A stretch of DNA of 24,709 nt from a virus, in the IMG/VR virus record IMGVR_UViG_3300021356_003687, positions 1-24,709 of that record; one strand, given 5' to 3'. Within the stretch, counting starts at the first letter, position 1. Every line of letters begins with the position of its first letter. Made by a program: the position numbers and the translations under genes. The notes beneath the pieces were generated by a model. The model ran no database searches. It saw nothing but the letters and a program-made list of their open reading frames with translations, and was not told the origin of the DNA. This document shows, piece after piece, positions 19,942 through 24,709 of the stretch.

Positions 19942-21813
19942 CTATAGCTGACTTATGGATAACGTAGTTTTGCCAGCTGAAGCTGTAACTATGCATCCAG
20001 GTTCAAAGGGTTCTATGCCCTTGTTTAGGCACTCTAAAACTTTCTCGCAGCCTACGCACTCAACTGACTTGCTCATAAGGGAGCTAACGTCGATCTTAGA
20101 TTTAAGTAGGCGCATAGAAGAGTGCGATATGCTGTTCTGTAGTACTACACTTTGGACTAAGAGCTTTCCTAGACCTTTAGCCCTAATACCATAGTTTCTA
20201 TCTAACGATTGCAGCCAGTGATCTAGCGACCAGCTCAGCTCTGCATATACCATAACCGGGGCCTTGAAGGTAACGCCAATGCCCATGCTTATCTGCGCCA
20301 CTATGATACCCTTATCGCTAGCGTTGAAAGCCTCTTCTATTTCACTGTGATTCTTAGTAGTTGAGTCATAGCGAAATACAGGTACCTTTAGACCACATAC
20401 TTCTTTGCACAGGGTAGCTATAACCCATTGGTGCTTTGCCCATAGTATGACTTTTTTACCTGCCTGTACATGCGAGTCTACTAGCTCTAGCGCGGCATCT
20501 ATTACCTCTGTAGTACCTACCTCTCCTATTGCTCTACCGGGATCGGTTTTTTCTACGAGGCATCTCTTAGTATAGGGTTGTATGCCTTGGTCTATACACG
20601 TATCTAACCACTTACAGCCCGTGCACAAGTGAGGATCTTGTAGAGACTTATACGCAAACCCCATACTCAACTGAGCTAACCTGGTCATTATGGTTAGAGG
20701 GTTGGGGGGCGGTGGTAAGTATACATCACCCACAGTTACTTCTTTGGCTTTTACGGTAGAGTTGTAAAGTCTTTTAGTCTTAGGTGAAGCAGGTACCTCC
20801 ACTATTTGTATAACTCTATCGGGTAAGTCCAGGCACTCATCGGCTGTTTTGCGCAGAGATACCGATGTAACCAGATCATTTAGTTGATCTAGGTTTTTAT
20901 ACCCTGTGACAATGTGCCTATTGTAGGGCGATTTAACAGTGTAAGTGTTCATAAAGTGCCAAGAGTTCGGCACTACAAATTCACCTAAGCTCTTCAGCTG
21001 AGCCCACAGATGTAGTGGAGAGCCTAGTGAAGGGGTACCTGATAGAAGCAGTCGCCTAGCTACAGGTTTAGCAGTTAACAACTCTAGGACCGCCTTTGTC
21101 TTTCCAGACTTGGGCGATCTAAGAGAGTGTGACTCGTCTAGAATAACATCGGTGTAAGGCACTTCCTCTATAAGTAAATCCTTAGCTACTCTACAGGTAT
21201 CATAAGTAACTACTAAGCCGCGGCATGTCGGATCGCCAATAGCCTCTAGTATTTTTTTACGACGCGTTTTACCTGTAGCAGTTATGGGAATTAGTTTGTG
21301 TGCATCTTTGGAATGGAAAGCCATTTCTTTACTCCAGGTAAACTGATTTACCTTGAGTGCCACCACAAGCCACAGCCGCCTAGGTTCTCTATTATACACA
21401 TACTGAATTAGATCACACCCTATTTTAGTTTTGCCTAGACCGGGATCCAGGAACAGTCCAAGGCGGGGCATGTGAATAGCTCTGCTTAGAGACAGTACTT
21501 GGTGATCATAGGGTGGTATAGGAGGCACAAATCCATCTAAACTTTCAGATGACATAGAAGTTATATCTGTAGCTATCGAGCTACACAGCGCTGTGTAACT
21601 TGCGGATTCGTTAAATGAACATACTGTTTTTAGACTGTCTATGTCTTCAGTAACCCACTGGGCAAAGGGAAGAAAGCCTGGCGCAAACCAGGTGTTGCCT
21701 TTCTTGTCCACGCCATATATACTCCGTATCGCAGGAACTTCTGCTGGAGTAACGTTTGTTAGTACCACTATCTTTAGCCCTGACTTAGAGCTAGCGACAG
21801 ATACGTCAGCCAT
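19942..21813 (-). CDS. SNF2-type superfamily 2 helicase with duplicated Cys4 motif
   Basis: 623 residues. Motif I is LDPGLGKT (122-129), motif II is LDESH (225-229), motif III is LLLSGTPSLGS (about 256-265), and the motif V/VI region is AQISMGIGVTFKAP with SLDRNYGIRAKG. The order and the SGTP motif fit SNF2/SSL2-like phage helicases that remodel or unwind DNA. Two Cys groups with identical spacing, C-x2-C-x5-C-x11-C, occur at 397-418 (between the lobes) and at 586-607 (C-terminal). They also share 'GI.P' before the last Cys, so they look like a duplicated metal-binding element. ATG 21813 has AAAGGAG five bases upstream and replaces the longer frame starting at 21861. It heads an operon with a Cas4-like nuclease and the ParB-like gene. 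Confidence 0.9.
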   Translation of the reverse strand: MADVSVASSKSGLKIVVLTNVTPAEVPAIRSIYGVDKKGNTWFAPGFLPFAQWVTEDIDSLKTVCSFNESASYTALCSSIATDITSMSSESLDGFVPPIPPYDHQVLSLSRAIHMPRLGLFLDPGLGKTKIGCDLIQYVYNREPRRLWLVVALKVNQFTWSKEMAFHSKDAHKLIPITATGKTRRKKILEAIGDPTCRGLVVTYDTCRVAKDLLIEEVPYTDVILDESHSLRSPKSGKTKAVLELLTAKPVARRLLLSGTPSLGSPLHLWAQLKSLGEFVVPNSWHFMNTYTVKSPYNRHIVTGYKNLDQLNDLVTSVSLRKTADECLDLPDRVIQIVEVPASPKTKRLYNSTVKAKEVTVGDVYLPPPPNPLTIMTRLAQLSMGFAYKSLQDPHLCTGCKWLDTCIDQGIQPYTKRCLVEKTDPGRAIGEVGTTEVIDAALELVDSHVQAGKKVILWAKHQWVIATLCKEVCGLKVPVFRYDSTTKNHSEIEEAFNASDKGIIVAQISMGIGVTFKAPVMVYAELSWSLDHWLQSLDRNYGIRAKGLGKLLVQSVVLQNSISHSSMRLLKSKIDVSSLMSKSVECVGCEKVLECLNKGIEPFEPGCIVTASAGKTTLSISQL

Positions 21814-21887
21814 GTAGTCTCCTTTCAACGTAAACGCCATTGGCTTATACTTATAACACAAAAACCCGTATATTAGGGGACCTATTT
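21814..21887. promoter_or_regulatory. Divergent intergenic region, possible promoters
   Basis: These 74 bases separate the helicase operon (minus) from the portal operon (plus). They are AT-rich and contain TTATACTTATAA (about 21845-21856), a near-palindrome that offers a -10-like TATA element on each strand. Ribosome sites flank it: AAAGGAG for the helicase and AGGGG for the portal. No clear -35 is seen, so promoter assignment is tentative. Confidence 0.3.
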
Positions 21888-23612
21888 ATGCTCGGAGACA
21901 TGTTTAATTCTATGAGTAGCGGAACTAATGGAGTCTATGGGGACCCCATGCGTCTCTGGGCTCACTCTTTCTCCTCTCGTAATCTTAAGCAGCTGTTTAG
22001 GTGGACGGAGTACTTATATTACAACTCCGCTCAGATATATGCAGGCACTCGTAAATTTGCAGAATATCCCATAACCGAGCTAGAGTACATGAGTGATAGT
22101 GATAAGCTGACTTCTTTGTATAGGCGACTGCTTGAAGATATTGTAGGTATAAAGAGAAACTTAATTAAGGCCTCTATAGATTTACAGGTATATGGCAACT
22201 CCTTTACATCACTACACTTACCCTTTAAGCGGTATTTAAAATGCAGTAAGTGCCAATTTAAGCAGGTAGCTGAGGTTATAGATTATAAGTATAATCCTAA
22301 TACAGCTAGGTTTAAGCATACATGTGAGGAGTGCGGGCACACAGGAGAGTCTGTAGTAGTAGATAAACTTCAGATTTCTCCAGAGAAGATAAATGTTGTT
22401 AGGTGGGATCCTAAGCTAATTCAGATAAGCTATAACTCAGTTACTGGAGAGTCTGAGTATTATCTCCAGATACCCAGTGAGCTTAAGTCTAAAGTTATGG
22501 GTGGAGATAAGCACCTAATAACTACTCTACCTAAGCCTATTTTAGAGACTATATCTAAAGGTGAGTTATTTAAGTTTAACAATGATGAAATATTTCATAT
22601 GAGGTCAGATGCCCCGGCAGGTGTTCAAAGTGGGTGGGGCTATCCTCCCCTAGTTGCCTGTATGCCCTTATTCTATCATGCTAGCGTACTCCGTAAAGCC
22701 AATGAATCTATAGCCTTAGAGCGTATAGTACCTATGCGAGTAATGCACCCTCAAGCTATCAGCGGTAATGCCGATCCAATACTGAGCTTATCTATGGGTA
22801 AATTTATGGCTGAGGTAGAGGAAAATGTTTCCAAGTGGCGCAGAGATCCCAACCACATCATGATGAGTCCTGTGGCAGTAGGAGTTAGCCAGGTAGGGGG
22901 CGAGGGGAGGGCTCTAATGGTTAATGCCGAAATACAACAAGCTGAAGATAATATCATAGCGGCTATGGGCTTTCCCAAAGAGTTTGTATATGGGGGCCTT
23001 AGCTATACGGGTAGCAGCGTTACCCTACGCATGCTAGAGAATCAACTAGAGTCTTCAGTATTTCAAATTACTCAGTTACTACGGTGGCTTACAAGTAAGA
23101 TGGGTAAGTTCTTGGGATGGGAGCATTGTCAAGTTGGTCTAGGTGACTTTAAGATGATTGACGATGTTTCACAGAAGCAATTAGTTATGCAGCTATTTCA
23201 GATGGGTATGGTTAGCAAGACCACCGTAGCTGAGGCTCACGGTATAGATATTGCTGAAGAGCGAGACAAGATAAAGCAAGAGAACTTAACCGATGCTCGC
23301 TTCCAAAAAGAGCTTGAGTTAGACATGATGGATCTACAGAAAGATCTAAGTCAGCAGGCTCGCCAAATGGCTGCTGAGCAAGGTGGCGGTGGCCTTGCTT
23401 ATGATCAGCAAGCAGTTATCGGTGAAGCTGAGAACATAGCTATGCAGCTAATGCAGACAGATCCAGGTACTAGAAAGTCACAACTTGCTAGCTTACAGGC
23501 AGAAGACTATGTTATGTACTCAGTAGTTATTCAGCGCCTAGAGCAGATGCAGCTAGACCAAAAGAACCAGGCTATGCAGCAGATGCAGGGCCAAATGGGA
23601 CCACCTATGTGA
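21888..23612 (+). CDS. Portal protein with zinc-ribbon insert
   Basis: About 574 residues. It has portal-type features: an N-terminal helical part (LWAHSFSSRNLKQLFRWTEY), a mixed core (IKASIDLQVYGNSFTSLHLP), a clip/stem-like region (MGFPKEFVYGGLSYTGSS, typical of portals around the tunnel), and a Gln/Met-rich C-terminal helix (MQQMQGQMG). C119, C122, C146 and C149 form a CxxC...CxxC zinc ribbon inserted in the wing. The portal forms the dodecameric channel at one capsid vertex, docks the terminase and nucleates assembly. ATG 21888 has AGGGG eight bases upstream; a TTG at 21840 would extend it into the spacer. The terminase lies 14 kb away, on the same strand. Capsid genes probably follow outside the window. 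Confidence 0.88.
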   Translation: MLGDMFNSMSSGTNGVYGDPMRLWAHSFSSRNLKQLFRWTEYLYYNSAQIYAGTRKFAEYPITELEYMSDSDKLTSLYRRLLEDIVGIKRNLIKASIDLQVYGNSFTSLHLPFKRYLKCSKCQFKQVAEVIDYKYNPNTARFKHTCEECGHTGESVVVDKLQISPEKINVVRWDPKLIQISYNSVTGESEYYLQIPSELKSKVMGGDKHLITTLPKPILETISKGELFKFNNDEIFHMRSDAPAGVQSGWGYPPLVACMPLFYHASVLRKANESIALERIVPMRVMHPQAISGNADPILSLSMGKFMAEVEENVSKWRRDPNHIMMSPVAVGVSQVGGEGRALMVNAEIQQAEDNIIAAMGFPKEFVYGGLSYTGSSVTLRMLENQLESSVFQITQLLRWLTSKMGKFLGWEHCQVGLGDFKMIDDVSQKQLVMQLFQMGMVSKTTVAEAHGIDIAEERDKIKQENLTDARFQKELELDMMDLQKDLSQQARQMAAEQGGGGLAYDQQAVIGEAENIAMQLMQTDPGTRKSQLASLQAEDYVMYSVVIQRLEQMQLDQKNQAMQQMQGQMGPPM

Positions 23613-23619
23613 GGTAGCT

Positions 23620-23985
23620 ATGAGCAGTGATCAAGATTTTATAACTACTGTATCTCAGTTAGCAGGGAACCAAGAAGGTCCTAGCTTACCTGATCCTTTT
23701 CCGTTTATACCTAATCCTCCTGAGGGTTATGATCCGGAGTCTAGTCCCCTGCACACTGAAGAGCACTCTCCGGAGCCTCCTGAGTGGGCTAAAAAAAAGG
23801 ATAAGCAGAAGTTTATTCCTTATGCTCGAGTATTTGTAATTAACTCTGAAGGTAATCCTGAATATGATAACATCCTTAGGCGCGGCGCTAATGGTGAAAT
23901 TATCTTAGCTAAAAAAGAAGTCGCGGATCTAAAAGGATCTCCGGGGTTTAAGGTTTACCTAGAATGGATGGAGCCTGTAACCTAA
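23620..23985 (+). CDS. Hypothetical Pro-rich protein after the portal
   Basis: 121 residues starting eight bases after the portal stop behind GAGGT, so it belongs to the portal operon. The first 65 residues are rich in Pro, Glu and Ser (SLPDPFPFIPNPPEGYD; HSPEPPEWAKKKDKQ) and probably disordered. The C-terminal half (FIPYARVFVINSEGNPEYD; GFKVYLEWMEPVT) looks beta-rich. No family is recognised. Position after the portal suggests a head-assembly role, which is inference. Its stop codon lies in the U-tract of the minus-strand terminator. Confidence 0.75.
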   Translation: MSSDQDFITTVSQLAGNQEGPSLPDPFPFIPNPPEGYDPESSPLHTEEHSPEPPEWAKKKDKQKFIPYARVFVINSEGNPEYDNILRRGANGEIILAKKEVADLKGSPGFKVYLEWMEPVT

Positions 23986-24006
23986 AAAATGCCCTGCAAG
24001 CAGGGC
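23984..24006 (-). terminator. Intrinsic terminator for minus-strand genes
   Basis: Read on the minus strand, GCCCTG-CTTG-CAGGGC (24006-23991) forms a six-pair GC-rich hairpin with a CTTG loop, then A and six T residues (23989-23984). It lies 16 bases after the stop of the small gene at 24023. The T-tract overlaps the stop codon of the opposing gene at 23985. Confidence 0.8.
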
Positions 24007-24022
24007 TACCACAAATACTACG

Positions 24023-24118
24023 TTACCTTGCCGGTCTAACAGGAGGCAGCAATTTACCTAACCAGTCAAAGCCATGCGATACGGTTATACACGTAATGTT
24101 TGTGATAAGTTGTTTCAT
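24023..24118 (-). CDS. Possible 31-aa peptide gene
   Basis: A 31-codon frame whose ATG overlaps the stop of the preceding gene (ATGA), behind a long purine run. The peptide starts MKQLITNITCITV and ends PPVRPAR. It lies between that gene and the terminator, so it is at least transcribed with it. There is no similarity to anything I recognise, and chance cannot be excluded. Confidence 0.35.
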   Translation of the reverse strand: MKQLITNITCITVSHGFDWLGKLLPPVRPAR

Positions 24119-24657
24119 ACTTTTTTCTTCTTTCTTCTGTGATATCCGTTTCGGTTGTGAGCCTTCTTGAGCTTAGCTAGCTCGTCAGGGTTCACAAAAC
24201 CGTTGTTCAAATCCACGAAGGCTCGTCCATCCCCAAAGGATTTATTAGGACCAACCATTCGTAGCCTATCAGGGTCAAACTCTCGATTACCTACCTGTAT
24301 AGTTCCACTGCAGGGGTCTATGCCTCGCCATGGGCCGATGTAAGACCGCCCAGAATTTGGAATAACCTTAGTAGGATAACCGGGCGAGGGTAATCTATCT
24401 CTAGAGGAGATTAGATACCCAATACCAAGGCCCAATAATCCGGCCAGCAAAAATATTTCCGCGCCGGCCATTAAGATAAACTCTTGGGAGTCCACATAAT
24501 CGTCGGTCCCCCAGATCGTATACTCACAGTCTTGAGCTTTCGCTACTAGACTGCCACTTACCCGAACAAGGCAGCGCCGCTCAGGGTGCCACCATATGTT
24601 CTTAGGTAGAGCTTTGACGTAGTTCTTGGGAATACACTTCCTCCAATCTCGCCTCAA
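24115..24657 (-). CDS. Single-pass membrane protein, unknown
   Basis: Up to 180 residues. One hydrophobic segment, ILMAGAEIFLLAGLLGLGIG (about residues 61-80), should cross the membrane. The N-terminal part is basic, and the C-terminal part ends in a strongly basic run (NGYHRRKKKKV). The start is unclear: no ATG precedes the hydrophobic segment. TTG 24657 is just after an in-frame stop and lacks a good ribosome site; an ATT at 24633 has GGAGGA at suitable distance. In either case the 5' end overlaps the gene entering from the right edge. Function is unknown; a holin-accessory or membrane-anchor role is only a guess. The TGA stop overlaps the next small frame. Confidence 0.65.
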   Translation of the reverse strand: MRRDWRKCIPKNYVKALPKNIWWHPERRCLVRVSGSLVAKAQDCEYTIWGTDDYVDSQEFILMAGAEIFLLAGLLGLGIGYLISSRDRLPSPGYPTKVIPNSGRSYIGPWRGIDPCSGTIQVGNREFDPDRLRMVGPNKSFGDGRAFVDLNNGFVNPDELAKLKKAHNRNGYHRRKKKKV

Positions 24658-24709
24658 AATCTACCACATCCTCTGCGCTGAGCTGGTTGAGGGCTGCCTC
24701 CCGCCACTC
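24602..24709 (-). CDS. C-terminal fragment of a gene entering from the right edge
   Basis: An open frame from the window edge to a TAA at 24604-24602, giving 35 residues (EWREAALNQLSAEDVVDFEA, then a second helix-like stretch ending LRQSST). The composition, charged and helical, is typical of a real protein end, and the overlap with the next gene matches the style of this genome. Too short to identify. Confidence 0.5.
   Translation of the reverse strand, partial: EWREAALNQLSAEDVVDFEARLEEVYSQELRQSST

Overview
The window looks like part of the genome of a large double-stranded DNA tailed phage (Caudoviricetes), or a phage-derived element. It carries a large terminase subunit (6672-8189), a portal protein (21888-23612) and a self-contained replication module: family A DNA polymerase, primase-helicase fusion, SSB-like protein, two Cas4/RecB-type nucleases and an SNF2-type helicase. 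It also carries a phage sigma factor and a ParB-like protein. Genes are tightly packed, often overlap by 4 to 47 bases, and use GTG and TTG starts. No rRNA, recognisable tRNA, IS element or CRISPR array is visible. The host cannot be told from the sequence.

Layout. 1-3600 (minus strand): a chain of four overlapping genes, in transcription order a VWA/HExxH metallopeptidase-like protein, a small protein ending in CxxxCxxC, a reverse transcriptase with YSDN in place of YxDD, and an unknown protein leaving the window. 3612-5238 (plus): two unknown, probably phage-specific genes. 5249-6657 (minus): a MoxR-type AAA+ ATPase, the usual partner of VWA proteins, and a small winged-helix-like protein. 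6672-8189 (plus): large terminase. 8193-9163: about 1 kb without genes, filled by nine tandem, mutually dissimilar modules, most with a closing helix and about three hairpins. 9215-17416 (minus): replication operon (unknown Cys-containing protein, SSB, Cas4-like nuclease, primase-helicase, polymerase). 17379-18074 (plus): sigma factor. 18071-21813 (minus): SNF2 helicase, second Cas4-like nuclease, ParB-like protein. 21888-23985 (plus): portal and a small follower. 23984-24709 (minus): terminator, a possible 31-aa gene, a one-TM protein, and the tail of another gene.

How it fits together. Replication genes lie on the minus strand and packaging genes on the plus strand. Several divergent pairs leave only 11-14 bases between start codons, or overlap, so their promoters must lie inside neighbouring genes. 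The sigma factor probably switches phage gene expression. The MoxR/VWA pair could form a chaperone or metal-insertion complex; its coupling to a variant reverse transcriptase is unusual.

The most striking element is the 8193-9163 array. Helices are kept while their sequences change from unit to unit, and the three non-Watson-Crick pairs found inside otherwise perfect stems read as G-U only on the plus strand. This suggests a structured RNA transcribed with or just after the terminase gene. All statements come from reading the sequence by eye; no database search or folding program was run.
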